From Datisca glomerata (taxonomy: Eukaryota > Streptophyta > Magnoliopsida > Cucurbitales > Datiscaceae), in NCBI GenBank assembly GCA_003255025.1, contig QANY01012022.1, positions 1 to 64,000 of the forward strand: a DNA stretch of 64,000 nucleotides. Direction: 5' to 3'. Under the pieces are notes generated by a model. The model was given only the letters and a program-made list of their open reading frames with translations. It was not told the DNA's origin and ran no database searches. A program made the position numbers and the translations under genes. Of the stretch, positions 21,990 to 33,974 are shown piece after piece; position 1 is the stretch's first letter, and each line of letters begins with the position of its first letter.

Positions 21990-22520
21990 TACTCAAACAA
22001 GCAACCATATTTTAGCTTGAATCCTTTTCTGATGCATATTGGCTAGCTCTCCAGGATAAAAATCCACTTATGGTTATACAGTCTACCTTGTGCTCTTATA
22101 TCTTGGTCTTCCAAAAAGCAGAATGTAGTTGCAAGGTCAAGTATAGAGAATGAATACAGGTCTCTAGCTAACTCAATCTCTGAAATAAGTTAGATTGACT
22201 CCTTGCTAATTGAACTACACATCTTCTGCTCCTGAAAGCATGTGATTTGGTTTGATAGTTTTGGTGCATCATGTCTTCCTTCCTCCCTGTCTCCCATGTC
22301 AGAACTAAGCACATTGAAATTAATGTACATTTTGTTATGGATAACGTTCTGGCCAACACTCTACATATCAAATACATCCCTTCCAAAGAGCAAGTAGTAG
22401 AGCTACTAACAAAAGCCTTATCTGGATCTCAATTCACATTTCTCCGTCCAAGTTTAACGAGGATGTCTCCCCTTCAACTTGAGGGGGATGTTAGAGGTAT
22501 TCCTCACACATGGAAGCCGG
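21990..22520 (+). pseudogene. Copia RNase H remnant
   Basis: SFSDAYWLA near 22028 keeps the first Asp region in a degraded form. After several stops, the frame from 22271 gives VRTKHIEINVHFV, YIPSKEQVVELLTKALSG and the tail FLRPSLTRM, classical end-blocks of this Copia lineage. The polypurine tract overlaps the last codons. Confidence 0.75.
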
Positions 22521-22860
22521 CTCATTCTACTGTCCATTTCATTGCTCCAGCTCATCAATTTAATACATCAGCAAAATAGTTGAAGGCCTCGCATGACAAT
22601 GTCCATATACTTCCAAAAGAGGTTGAAGATTCATTTCAACTATAAGCTGACTCACCATAATAACTTCCTAAAGATTAGGAGTTTAGATTCCCTTTGCAAC
22701 TAATTGACATGATTAAGACCACAGTAATTGTAATTACTTTAGCGTATATATTCTCCTTTTGTATCAGTCAATATTTGAATAATAAGAAACAATACCGAAA
22801 GCTAAAAGCCCATTCATCTTCTTCACTAAAATTTAAGTGGCATTAGCACACTATTATTGA
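22489..22860 (+). repeat. 3' LTR of truncated Copia (right end approximate)
   Basis: Begins TGTTAGAGGTATTCC right after the polypurine tract. It contains a possible poly-A signal (AATAATAAG near 22776) and ends somewhere near a CA around 22850. There is no second LTR to align, so the right edge is a guess. Confidence 0.5.
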
Positions 22861-23701
22861 TCAACTGTTTAATACAAAACTTAATTTCATAGTGGGTGGG
22901 CTAGGCTCAATCATCCCATCGATAACATTTTATACCGAAGCAAACGCATTATCTATTAATGTCATTTGGGTCCACTTACATTAAGAAAACTATCAATATT
23001 GCTGTTCGGCTTTAACACTACAAAACATTATGACAATTTTTTTTTTAATTTGTCACCACCAAATCAATACCCATAGAGAGTTCATTTCCGTCATTCTAGC
23101 CTACGCATGTACTATCATTATTCTTGATTAAAAAACAAAAAAACAAAAATTGGTACGTCGTCATATAAGAGATGAGGTTGAGAAAGAATCAATGATTGAA
23201 CACAAGCCGACAACAACTACCCTCACATCGATAATCAAGAGAGGGCCAAAATGTTTTTAAGATAGCCATATAAATGTTCAACCTAGTAAAAATTGTAAGG
23301 ATCTACTTTCAATTTAAATTATCGTTGATGTCTACTTTCACAACTTCAACTATCAAATTTAAACTTCAAATCTTAAAACTACTTTTCGTTTAAAAAAATT
23401 TCCTCCAAGTTCTTTCAATTATTTGAAATTTTATATTACATACACAAACAAGTTGAAAGGATCAAATTTAAACTTTTCTGTGTTCATGGTTAGAGTGATA
23501 TCTTACAAAAACATACACCACCTCATTGCAAGAAGAATTAGTTAATGATAGCCGTTAGATGAAAAAAATGCACGATATTAGATGAAAAGAATGCACGATA
23601 TGAGACGGTTAAAAAAGGTAAACATTCAAGAAATGTTTCAGAAATAAAGTGTAACAGACGGAGAATATTTCAGGAATTAAAAAGTGACTCTTATATAAAA
23701 C
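22861..23701. other. No gene; CACTA-like word and 23-bp duplication
   Basis: CACTACAAAACATTATG at 23013 followed by a T-run resembles a CACTA-element start, but no partner end is seen. TAGATGAAAA(A/G)AATGCACGAT plus AT is repeated in tandem at about 23557-23602. Nothing else is recognised. Confidence 0.4.
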
Positions 23702-25727
23702 TGTTGGGCACAGTGCCCTCAAACATGTGTAAAGACATTTTATTTGAGAATTAATAAAAGCGCATTTTTCTTATAATTGTATTCTTTGAATTATTATTGA
23801 CTAATTAATATAAATATCTAAAATTTTATATTCATCAATGATACTACGATCTTGTATTAATACGAGTAGATTAAGAACATAGATAATGAATAATGTAGTC
23901 TGTAACATATTAAAGTATGAAATCTTTAATAAATGGTTGCTAGTACGGTTCGTTAAATATTTTGAATGCATGTGATCTAGATTTGGATCGCTGATGTGAA
24001 TGGACTTCTTAGTGAATGTATTTTATATACTTAGATTTATATAGGACATGTCCGATGTGAATTAATATCTTTATTAACTTACCATTTTTCATAAAGATTT
24101 AATACACATCACTTAGATTATCATATGTAGATCAGTCTAAATCCTAAGTACTCATGAATTCTTATACATGTATGTTGAATCTTTTGATTCACTAGTTGAG
24201 GTTTGTTTGTAAAACAGGCTAATGATTTTTGTTTTGCAGATTTAGTGACATGCATGGCTGGCAAGATGATTTTACAAGATTTAAAATTTAAGTTTTCCTA
24301 ACAGATCGTATATTAGTTCCCTTAACCGTTAATTCTAACTGAATGGTAATTGAGCTCAAATTTATAATACGATTATAAATTGACCTTTCACTAGTGAATT
24401 AATGGTACTTATGATCAAGAGGTAATTAGAAGGGTAAAATCATAATTTTCACCAACTCTAATTTACAAACCAATAATTGGAGGACAAAACTACATAAAGT
24501 TATTATATCAATGGACTACACGAGGTTATTCTGTAAATATATTCTATAATTACTAAGAGTGTAATCTCATATTTTTATTATGCAATAATAATAGAATTAA
24601 AAAAAAGATTATTTAATTAAAGAATTTAATTAATAATCTAATTTATTGATGTTTAGAATTATGGGTCTATGGTCTCTAAGTCACCTCTATACTACATAGT
24701 TTAGGGTGTGAATGTTTCAGGATATAAGAAAATGACTAGCATGCAAAAGGAATTAAGTTTTGGGGGTAAGTATACAATTATGAGATATTATGTGTTATTA
24801 ATTAATTAATTAAGTTCATTATTATAATTTTTAGAAATTACAATTAATTAATTATATATGTCGATTAGTTTTGTATTACTTGTTGATGAGACATCATATT
24901 TTATTTATTATATTAAATAATATTAAATTATGATAAGATAATAATTTGAATTTGAATTTACTAATCTGTTAATTTTGAACTAATAGATAAGTAAGTTGAT
25001 AGATCGTATCAGATAACTTAATTTTGAATTAACTGATATTTAGATATTTATCTGATTAAATAATTTAAAAATAATTGTCATATGACATATCTGACTACTA
25101 CACGCCAATCACAAATTTTGAATCAATAATTGGCGTGGCACAGTACAATGCCACACGGCACTATAGTGGTGCGACACTGCATTGTAACACAAAATGTAAT
25201 GGGTCCCACTAGAGTGTCACATTTGTAAATAATTTATTATTTTATCTAAACCTAAAACCTAATGAGTTTTAACCTAGAATATAAATAGATAATGTTTTAT
25301 TGGCCTCATGATTTGAACTCTGACTGATTAATCGTTAATCAAAACTCTGCGAATTCTCTAGTTCTCTGTCTGAGTTCTGTCTCAAAAGTCCTTCTTCAAA
25401 TATCTAGATATCATGTGTTGAGTACATCTACGTGCCCACACACATCCTAGTATGTGTGAGAATTGGTTTCAAAGATCTTGGTATGAATCTCAAAGTCTAT
25501 CCATCATGGAAATCGAATGTTCGTTGTTGTTACTAGAAAGTAGCGAGGACGCTCGACAGACTTCAAGAGGTTAAATCCTTTTCTTTGAATGTCTATGAAT
25601 TTAATGTATAGAAAACTTATTTTCAAAAAAAATTATTTTTTGGGATCTCTGGCGTCGCGGTTGGTTTTTCAATCAATAAATATTCGAAACCCCCCATTTT
25701 CGTTGCGCGTACACTGTGATTCTAACA
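23702..25727 (+). repeat. LTR A (2026 bp)
   Basis: Starts TGTTGGGCACAGTGCC and ends GATTCTAACA. LTR B (31440) and LTR C (33975) start the same way and share blocks such as TGGTTGCTAGTA and GATCGTATATTAGTTCCCTT. An inverted pair CGCCAAT/ATTGGCG sits at 25102-25136. The sequence upstream gives AAAAC as the possible left target copy, with no intact right end to compare. Confidence 0.85.
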
Positions 25728-25728
25728 A

Positions 25729-25745
25729 TTGGTATCAGAGCAATC
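25729..25745 (+). promoter_or_regulatory. Primer binding site (tRNA-Met type)
   Basis: TTGGTATCAGAGCAATC follows LTR A by one base. It matches the complement of the 3' end of plant initiator tRNA-Met, as used by most Copia elements. Confidence 0.85.
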
Positions 25746-27700
25746 TTCATATATGTATACATTAAATGTTGTATGGGTTTGCTTACATGATTCAATATAT
25801 ATGTTGATATGTATGAATGAATTGATGGTTATAATATTTGAATGTATGGTTAACGATGAAATTATTAATTGTATGGTGACTTTCAGTTTAGGCTTTGTTC
25901 TTATTTTTCTTTAGATCTTGTGTAACCTATTTAGGATGTAGGAATTTTTGTAGTTTTATTTTGAATATTATGTCGCAATATTTTCGTACGTGAGAAGACA
26001 AAGAACACAGGAGACGGATGCGGAGGAGAAGCAGAGGATGAGTTTTACGACGGAACTCCACTACCGGCAACGAGGACGAGACTGTCCCACTACCACCTCA
26101 CGGTAGTTGCGACGGTGGGATTGTCCCGCTGCCACTGCAAGACGCCAAAAATGGCACCGCCGGGAGTGGCACCGTCGGTAGTGGTGCTAAGAGAGGCTCC
26201 GATAGGGGCGGTGGGACAGTCGTGTTGCCCAAAAATGGCACCACCAGTGGCAGTCCTTGTGATTGCCAGGGTATGGGGCACAGATGCCCAGATACCGTGT
26301 TGGTCTATTCCTGTTATGCTTCACGAAAACCTTACTCCTATCTTTTATCTTTTATTTTTAAAATTAATGTAATTTAAAAGGGTTAGTTATCTATTTTAAT
26401 TTTCTGAAAATAAAAATTAGTTAATTTATTGGGTTTGACCCAAGTTTGATAAGTCATTAAGTTATTTCTTGACTAATCAAATTCAATAGATTTAAAAAGG
26501 ATAATTAATGAGATTATTTAATTAGGAAAATAGTTTTTTCTTAATTAAAAGGGTTTTGATTAAAGCTTGATGATTATGAAGAAGGGCCTCTAATGGAGAA
26601 TGAGTATTTTTTGAAAATATGTATTCTTACCCGCTTTGTAATTATTTATTTATTTATTATATTTATTTAAATAAATAGTTATTGACTTAATTAATAACAT
26701 GACCATGCATTAATAGATCACATGCCATACATAAAATCTCACACAGTTTTATTTTATCATGCATCTCATTTGTAGAAATATGATTTATTAGGATTGTCCT
26801 ATTGTGTTTATATGGATTAATTTGCAAAATCAATTGCATGTAAACTGTTAAATTTTAATTAGTTAAACTTGGTAACCACACTACTCTAAAGGCATGCATT
26901 TAGTCAGGCCTTTAGGATAGCTGCCTTTAATTAAAAGTATTTTATTAAAGTTAGATGAATGTAATTGGTTAATTATTTTAAGTTCACCTAAATTAGTCTT
27001 AGGCTCTTTAGAAGGCTAAATGAACTTATGCCAATTAGATTGGATTAATAAATAATTTTACATTCATATGGTTTTTGTAACTAGTAATTAATTTGAAATT
27101 AATTTATTAGTTAATTAGAAACACATTATTGCAAAATAGTGAGTGGGGAGAAGGTTGACATGTCAATGTGCCCTATGGTCTCCATTATTAGTACAACAAC
27201 GTGAGATATGGTGAGGGCCACGAGATGGGTTTGTTTTCATCCCGCTAAAGTAGGTTTCAAACTGTATCAATTTCAAGGTTGACTTCTCATGAAGATAGGA
27301 CTAAGTGATGTATTGTAGATTTGACTGAATCTAAGATGGCATTTTCTAAATTAAGTCATAGATTCTGAAATAATATGTTACACTCAATAAGTCACTATTT
27401 AGCTTTGAGTGAATAATTGTGACTCGACCAAATAAACGATACCTTATTATTAAAATAAAAAATATGAGATATTTTAAGTTTCAATTAATAAGGATGAGAA
27501 TGTCTCTTATAGAGATTAAAATTAATATGACCGACCCCAAGGTGACATATTAATTATTGAGTTGTCTTATCGTGGATTAGTAGTTGTTAAGTTAATGTGT
27601 TTGATATGTTGTATTCATGTATCACATTTATTTTTTGAATTTTTTATATTTCTTTCAATTATATTGATTGATGTATATTTTAGTTTTTAGTTTTTTAATG
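25746..27700 (+). other. Copia 5' leader with GC-rich patch
   Basis: About 2 kb between primer site and gag. It is AT-rich, except for 25980-26300, which is strikingly GC-rich. That patch contains the words CCAAAAATGGCACC(A/G)CC twice (26147 and 26229) and GTGGGA(T/C)(T/A)GTC twice. Overlapping frames on both strands there are low-complexity Gly/Ala/Pro/Thr-rich and I do not regard them as genes. Confidence 0.5.
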
Positions 27701-28340
27701 TCTACCATGTGCTACCCCATTGCTACTTTTCTTTCACTCGAAAAACTCAATAGTGAAAACATTATAAGATGGAAATCAAATTCGAATTTGATGCTAACTT
27801 TTTAGAACAACAAATTTGTCCTTACTAATGAATGTCCTGAAAAGCCCACTGCCAATGCCCCGAAAAATATTTGGAACAAATATGACGCTTGGATTATAGA
27901 TTTAGGGGGTAGAATAGATGTGCGAAATCAAGTTAGAATTATACTTGAATCACTCACTTTCTTTTTCTGCATTCCCTACGAACTATGTTATGAACAAGTT
28001 GTAATTCGACAAAATCACATTGTGGAATGAACTGTAGACTTTTGAGTCACTCAACAAGAATATGACCAAAGAGGGAGAGGTAAATGTTGCTTAGCAAAAT
28101 TCTTTTTCCACTGTTGTTAATAGTAATAAAAGGAAGAAGAATAATGTAAAGACAAAAGTAAGAATAAGAAAAGGAAAGAAACCAAGAGGTCACCTAAGGC
28201 CAAAATAACAAGAAAGACAACTCCAATAAGAAAGAACCCAAGGGAAAATATTTTCATTGTGGAGTTGAAAGTCACTGGAAGAAAAATTGTAACAAGTATC
28301 TCTCCGAGCTAAAAAAGATAGGTAAATTTGATTTACTTGT
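27700..28340 (+). pseudogene. Copia Gag with damaged zinc knuckle
   Basis: Broken frames give SLEKLNSENI, RWKSN and FVLTNECPEKPTANA (27730-27865), the start blocks of this Gag type. Then come VMNKL and TFESLNKN (27985-28065), a Lys-rich linker, and a nucleocapsid knuckle near 28248-28292. That knuckle reads YFHCGVESHWKKNC, so the first Cys of CX2CX4HX4C is Tyr (TGT to TAT). Confidence 0.7.
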
Positions 28341-28356
28341 ACTTGAAACTTGTTTA

Positions 28357-28635
28357 GTGAAATATGATTTGTCATTATGGATTATAGATTCAAGAGCCAC
28401 TAACTATGTTTGTTCTTCTTTACAGATGCTTGATTCTTTAAGGAAGCTTGTTGATGGCGAGGTGATAATGAGAGTTGGCAGTGGTGCGTTCGTTTCAGCA
28501 AAAGCATTAGGAACAGTTCGTTTAAGGTTTGGAAATGAATTTCTTATTTTGAACGATGTTTATTTTATTCCGAGATTTTCTAAAAATTTAATTTCTTTAT
28601 CTTTGTTGCATGAGCAGAATTTTGATGTTTTTTAA
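28357..28635 (+). pseudogene. Copia protease
   Basis: 92-codon frame. LWIIDSRATNYVCSS replaces the usual 'WxIDSGATNHVCSS': the catalytic Asp is kept but the following Gly is Arg and His is Tyr, so activity is unlikely. GTVRLRFGNEFLILNDVYFIPRFSKNLISLS is recognisable as the block that follows, here split by no stop. The next domain overlaps in another frame at 28610. Confidence 0.8.
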
Positions 28636-29002
28636 TAATAATAATATGTTTGTTATTTCAAAGACTGGTTTCAATATTTATCATGCAAAAGTTTCAAACG
28701 GTCTGTATATGCTTAAACCAATTGAATGTACATTAAATAATTCAAAATTATTTAAAGTGGCAAATTCAAAAAGTAACAAACGACAAAAGGGTTCTCTAGA
28801 AGATGATACATATCTTCGGGATCTTAGGTTGGGACATATTAATCTTGACATAATAAACCGATTAACAAAACATGATGTTTTGAGAGAACTAAAAGTTGAA
28901 ACTCTTCCAGTTTGTGAATCATGTCCAGAGGGTACAATGACTAAGAAACATTTCTCGGTAAAGGGCCAAAGAGTAAAAAAGTCAACGAATCACTTGAGCT
29001 AG
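28610..29002 (+). pseudogene. Copia pre-integrase HHCC domain
   Basis: 130-codon frame, one frame away from the protease. LRDLRLGHINLDIINRL stands where 'LWHLRLGHxNxxRI' is normal, so the first zinc-ligand His (in LWH) is Asp, while the His in LGH is kept. LPVCESCPEGTMTKKHF keeps the CxxC pair. This zinc-binding fold would help integrase contact the LTR ends. Confidence 0.8.
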
Positions 29003-29680
29003 TACATAGTGACATCAGTGGAGCGATCAATATACAAGCTACAGGTGGGTATGAGTATTTCATTACTTTTATTGACGATTACTCAAGATACGGTTACACT
29101 TACCTAAGACATGAATTTTGAAACTTTTAGAAAGTTCAAAAACTTCAAAGCTAAAGCTAAAAAGAAATTATGTAAATCTTTGAAAACATTTTTATCAGAT
29201 CGAGGTGGTGAATACTTAGATTTATAATTCCAGGATTACCTGCTTGAGTATGACATTCTATCCCAACTCACAACACCTGGAACGGTATAAAAAAATGGTA
29301 TTTCAGAAAGAAGAAACAAAATATTATTGGATATGGTTAGGTCAGTTACTTATCATTACCACTCATATTCTGGGGATATGCACTTCAAACGACTATTTAC
29401 ATTTTGAATGCAGTTCCTTCTAAGTTTGTAAGCAAGACACCTTTAGAGTTATGGAATGGCTCTAAACCTAGTTTGTGTCATTTCCATATATGGAGGTGTC
29501 CGGCTCACGTTCTTAGACTGAAGACTGGAAAGTTAGACTCAAGGTCTGAGGTGTGTATATTTTTTGGCTATGCTCCAGGAACAAGAGGTGGTTACTTTTA
29601 TAGTCACAAGGATCAAAACGTGTTTCTATCGACAAATGATAATTTTCTCAAACACTATATGGTAAACTACAAACTTTGAA
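29003..29680 (+). pseudogene. Copia integrase core and C-terminal block
   Basis: Reads VHSDISGAINIQATGGYEYF (first Asp), FIDDYSRYGY, LSDRGGEYL (second Asp), and NGISERRN (Glu), so the D-D-E residues survive although the frame has stops near 29226 and 29290. The frame 29404-29679 adds SKTPLELWNGSKPS, IWRCPAHV and GYAPGTRGGYFYS, the post-core blocks. Confidence 0.8.
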
Positions 29681-29907
29681 TAAAGTGGTTCTTGAAGAAC
29701 TCACATCTGTTAAGATTATACCATCTCAATAATTAAGTGTTAAACGACAAACCCTAGAAATCATTGTTCCTATTAAGGAAATTTTGGTGCAACATCATAG
29801 TGGGAGGGTTGTAAGACAACTTATTCACTATGAACTCGAGGCAAATGTCCTAGTGTCAGGCACCGATAAAGATGATCTATTAACTTTTAAAGAGGTAATG
29901 GAAAATC

Positions 29908-30562
29908 ATGAAAGGAGAAATTTCAAGATGCCATGAACTAAGAAATGGAATCGTGTATTCTAATTATGTTTGGGAACTTGTAGATCCACCTGGAAAAGTC
30001 AGGCCCATTAGATGTAAATGGATCTTCAAGAAGAAAAGAGGTGCAGATGAGAAAGTAGAGACTTTCAAGGCACGACTAGTAGCTAAAGGCTATACTCAAA
30101 AAGAAGGAGTTGATTACGTAGAAACATTCTCTCTCGTTGTCATGCTAAAATCCATTTGCATTCTTTTATCTATAGCCGCTAGTTTAAACTATGAAATATG
30201 AAAAATGGATGTCAAGACAACATTTCTAAATGGCTCTCTTGAAGAAAGGGTTCGTGAAAAAAGGGCGAGATTAGAAGGTATACAAGTTTCTTAAATCCAT
30301 TTATGGATTGAAGCTAGCATCCAGATCTTGGAATATTACCTTTGATGAAACAATTAAATCATATGGTTTCGAACAAAATGTTGACGAAGCTTGTGCACAT
30401 AAATACATCAAAGATGAGAATGTGGTTTTCTTAGTTCATTACGTAGATGACATTCTATTAATTGGTAATGATGTAGAAACTTTATCAAAAATAAAGAAGT
30501 GGTTAATTGAAAAATTTCAAATTAAATATTTAGGAGAATATATATATGTTTTAGGCATCTAA
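29908..30562 (+). pseudogene. Copia reverse transcriptase
   Basis: First frame (29908-30201): WELVDPPGKVRPIRCKWIFK, VETFKARLVAKGYTQKEGVD and a stop after SLNYEI. Second frame (30308-30562): SRSWNITFDETIKSYGFEQN and HYVDDILLIGND with the catalytic YVDD. Between them about 40 residues of the palm (NGSLEE..EGF) are deleted or frameshifted near 30240-30290. Confidence 0.85.
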
Positions 30563-30622
30563 ATTCTAATAAATAGGAAGAACAAGCACTTGGTGCTTTC
30601 TTAGGCGTCTTCTATTGATAAT

Positions 30623-31329
30623 GTGCTAGAAAGATTCTTTATGAAAAATTTCAAGGAAGGTCAATTACTAACCAGACATAGAATTATCTTTTTCAAGGAA
30701 CAATGTCCTAAGATACCTCAAGACGAAAATGATATGAGTAAGGTTCCTTATGCTTCAATAGTTAGAAGTCTCATGTATGTCGTGTTGTGTATGAGAATGA
30801 ACATTTATTATACTGTAGGAATTGTTAGTCGTTATCAATCAAATCCTGGTTTTGAACATTGGATTGCAGTAAAGGACATTCTCAACTATCTTCGGATAAC
30901 GAGAAATTATACGCTTGTTTATTTAGGAGGAGACCTGAACCTCACTGGATATACTGATTTTGATTTTCAATCAGATTGGGACAACTAAAAGTCGACGTCT
31001 AGATCATTATTCACCATAGGTGGAGGAGCTGTAGTCTAGAGAAGTATTAAACAATCTAGTATTGCAGATTCTACCATGGAAGAAAATGTATAACAACTTA
31101 TAAAGCTTCGAAAGAAGTGGTTTCGCTGAGAAAGTTCTTTATTGATCTAGAAGTAGTTTCAAATATGGATAAACCACTAATCACGTACTGTGACAACAAT
31201 GGAGTAGTAGCTAATTCATCAGAAACAAGGAGTCACAAGAGGGGCAAGCACATTGAGAGAAAATATCATCTTGTAAGAGAGATAGTACACCAAGGAGATG
31301 TGACTGTTATGAAGATAACGTTAGAGTAG
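30623..31329 (+). pseudogene. Copia RT connection and RNase H
   Basis: 30623-30988 gives VPYASIVRSLMYV, NPGFEHWIAVKDILNYLR and LTGYTDFDFQSD, carrying the first RNase H Asp. The stop at 30986 and a frameshift follow. 31117-31329 gives YCDNNGVVANSSETRSHKRG and KHIERKYHLVREIV. The Glu-containing 'ESEYIAACEAAKE' block (31080-31110) is damaged. Confidence 0.8.
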
Positions 31330-31439
31330 AATCTGGATGATCCTTTTACCAAGACACATCAAGTGAAGTCGTTTGAGGGTCATGTATGAAACATGAGGTT
31401 GAGAGAGATGCCACATTTACTTTAGGGTAAATGGAAGAT

Positions 31440-32578
31440 TGTTGGGCATGGTGCCATCAAAGTATATGCGAAGACATTTTATTTGAAACTTATTAAAATC
31501 ATATTTTTCTTATAATTATATTCTCTAAATTATTATTGAATAACTAATATAAATATATGAAAATTTCATATTCATTAGTGAGACCATGATCTTGTATTAA
31601 TACGAGAAGATTAAGATCATAGATAATGAATAAAATAGTTTGTAAAATATTAAAGTATATTTTTAACGAATGGTTGCTAGTATGATTCTCTAAGTAGTTT
31701 GAATGCATGTGATCTAGATCTGGATCGGTGATGTGGATAGACTTCTTAGTTAATCATGTAATTAGATTATATAGAACATGACTTATGTGAATTAATATTT
31801 TTATTAACTTACCGTTTATCATAAAAAATTAATACACATCACTCAGATGATCATATGTAGATCAATCTAAATACTGAGTAGTCATGAACTCCTATGCTTA
31901 TCTATTGGATCTTTTGATTCACCCGTTAAAGTTTATTTGTAACATGCTAGTGGCTATTGTTTTGTAGATTTAGTGACATGCATGGCTATGAATACGATCT
32001 TACAAGAGTTGGAATCCAAGCTTTCCTAACGGATCGTATATTAGTTCCCTTAATTGTTAATTCTAAAAAGGAATGGTTGTTAAGCTCAAATTTATAATAC
32101 GGTTATAAATTGATCGTAGACTAGTGAATTAATGGAACTTAAGGATCAAGAGATAATTAGAAGGGTCAAACACTAATTTGGACTTGTTCTAATTTATGAA
32201 CCAATAATTAGAGTACAAAACTACTTGAATTGATTATATAAATGGACTACACGAGATTACTCTGTAAATATATTCTGTAATTATTAAGAGTGCAATTTCA
32301 TATTTATAGTAGAGTAATAATGGAATTATTAAATGAGATTATTTAATTAAAATTTTAATTAGTAAATTGATTTATTAAAGATTAGAATTATGGTTCCAAG
32401 GTTCCCAACCAACCTCTGTACTACACAGTTTAGGGTGTGAATATTTCAAGGTATTAGAAAAAGACTAGCTTGCAAAATGAGTTAATTTTTCAGGGTAAAT
32501 ATATAATTATGATATAATCGTGTGTTCTTAATTAATTAATTAAATTAATTATCGTAATTTTTTGAAATTACAGTTAAT

Positions 32579-32620
<42 letters not shown>

Positions 32621-32735
32621 GATTAGTTATATATTAATTGATGATGAGACAGTATATTTGATTTATTAAATTAAATAATTTAAAAATATTATAAGATTAT
32701 AATTTGAATTTGAATTGACCAATCTGTTAGTTTTT
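31440..32735 (+). repeat. LTR B, truncated at its 3' side
   Basis: Begins TGTTGGGCATGGTGCC after a purine-rich tract. It follows LTR A to about the position equal to 24972 of A, then stops abruptly at 32735. The next base belongs to RT coding sequence (TTTCAGAATGGCTCTCTTG). It includes an (AT)n run at 32582-32618. Confidence 0.8.
32582..32618. repeat. (AT)n microsatellite in LTR B
   Basis: About 18 AT units in the middle of LTR B. LTR C has a shorter (AT)n run at 35089-35110 at the equivalent place, and LTR A has only TATATATG. Confidence 0.9.
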
Positions 32736-33500
32736 TCAGAATGGCTCTCTTGAAAAAAGCATTTATATGATGCAACTAGAAGGGTTCGTACAAAAGGGGC
32801 AAGATCATAAAGTATGCAAGTTGGTTAAATCTATTTATGGATTAAAGCAAGTATCTAGATCTTGAAATCTTACTTTTGATGAGATTATAAAGTCTTATAG
32901 CTTCAAGTAAAATGTTGACAAAACCTGTGTTTATAAATACATCAAATATATGATCATGGTTTTCTCATTTTTTTATGTTGTTGCTATTCTACTCATTGGT
33001 ATGATGTAGAAACTCTATCAAATGTAAAGAAGTGGTTCGCTGAAAATTTTCAAATGAATGATTTGAGATAAACGAGCTAGGTTCTAGGCATCCAAATCCT
33101 AAAAGATGGAAAGAATAAGCTTTTGGACATTTCTCAGGCATTTTATATTGATAAGGTGCTGGAGAGATTCTCGGTGGAGAATTCCAAGAAAGGTCAACTA
33201 ACGACCAAGCATGGAATTGTCCTCTCCAAGGAACACTATCCTAAGGCACCTTAGGAGGAAGAGGATATAAGAAAGGTTCCATATGTTTCAGTAGTTGTAA
33301 GTCTCATGTATGTCATGTTGTGTACGAGATCGAACATTTGTTATGAAGTGGGAATTGTCAGGCGTTATCAATTGAATTCAGGTTTGGAACATTGGATTGT
33401 AGTAAAGCATATTCTCAAGTGTCTTAGATGAACGAGAAACTATAGGCTTGTTTATTTAGGTGGAGACCTGAACCCCACTAGATATACTAATTCTGACTTT
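32736..33500 (+). pseudogene. Copia reverse transcriptase, second copy
   Basis: Blocks QNGSLEKSIYMMQLEGF, VCKLVKSIYGLKQVSRS and LTFDEIIKSYSF are readable. Where YVDDILL should be, the sequence reads YVVAILL-like (about 32975-32995), so the catalytic Asp pair is lost. SLMYVMLCTRSNICYEVGI follows near 33300. There are several stops. Confidence 0.75.
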
Positions 33501-33524
33501 CAATCAGACAGAAATAGTCGAAAG

Positions 33525-33875
33525 TTGACATTTAGATCAGTATTCACCCTAAGTGGAGGAGTTGTAGTCTGGAGAAATATTAAACAATCCAGTATTGTAG
33601 ATTCCACTATGGAATCTGGATATATAGCGGCTTGCGAAGCTGCGAAAGAAGTGTTATGGCTTAGAAAGTTCTATATTGATATGGAAGTAGTTTCAGATAT
33701 GGACAAACCACTAATCCTGTACAGTGACAATAGTGGGGTGGTAACGAAATCCAAGGAACCGAGGAGTCATAAGATGGGTAAGTACATAAAGAGGAAACAT
33801 CATCTCGTAAGAGAGATCGTGCATCGAAGGGATGTAACTGTTATGAAGATAGCGTCGGAACAGTATCCTGGTTGA
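33525..33875 (+). pseudogene. Copia RNase H, second copy
   Basis: 116-codon open frame. GGVVVWRNIKQSSIVDSTME, GYIAACEAAKEVLWLRKF and YSDNSGVVTKSKEPRSHKM keep the Glu and Asp blocks. It is better preserved than the equivalent part of the first unit. Confidence 0.85.
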
Positions 33876-33974
33876 TCCTTTAACAAATACACTTCTTGCA
33901 AAGTCATTTAAGGGTCACATGCGTAACATGAGATTGAGAGAAATGCCACATTTACTATAGGGAAAGTGAGAGAT

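Larger units (their letters stand above)
21490..22860 (+). mobile_element. 3' half of a Ty1/Copia element
   Basis: Starts within reverse transcriptase, continues through RNase H to a polypurine tract GAGGGGGA (22481-22488) and then a 3' LTR beginning TGTTAGAGG at 22489. Gag, protease and integrase are absent, so this is a 5'-truncated copy. The family differs from its neighbours: the RT has YADDILLIGSS and the end has the 'RTKHIEINVHFV' type RNase H tail. Confidence 0.75.
23702..32735 (+). mobile_element. Ty1/Copia retrotransposon, first unit of tandem array
   Basis: LTR A (23702-25727), Met-type primer site (25729-25745), long leader, gag, protease, integrase, RT, RNase H, polypurine tract (31425-31439) and the first about 1296 bases of LTR B (31440-32735). 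Pol order is that of Copia. LTRs A and B align over their common length with many substitutions and small indels, so the insertion is old. All coding frames are broken. Confidence 0.85.

Noticed and set aside
22168..22386. Minus-strand 72-codon frame
   Set aside because: Shadow of the plus-strand Copia RNase H.
25729..25745. tRNA gene
   Set aside because: The Met-tRNA-like words here and at 10236, 45613 and 53585 are primer binding sites next to LTR ends; no cloverleaf can be drawn.
26090..26372. Overlapping Gly/Ala/Pro/Thr-rich frames on both strands
   Set aside because: Arise from the GC-rich patch in a Copia leader; no start context or domain, both strands equally open.
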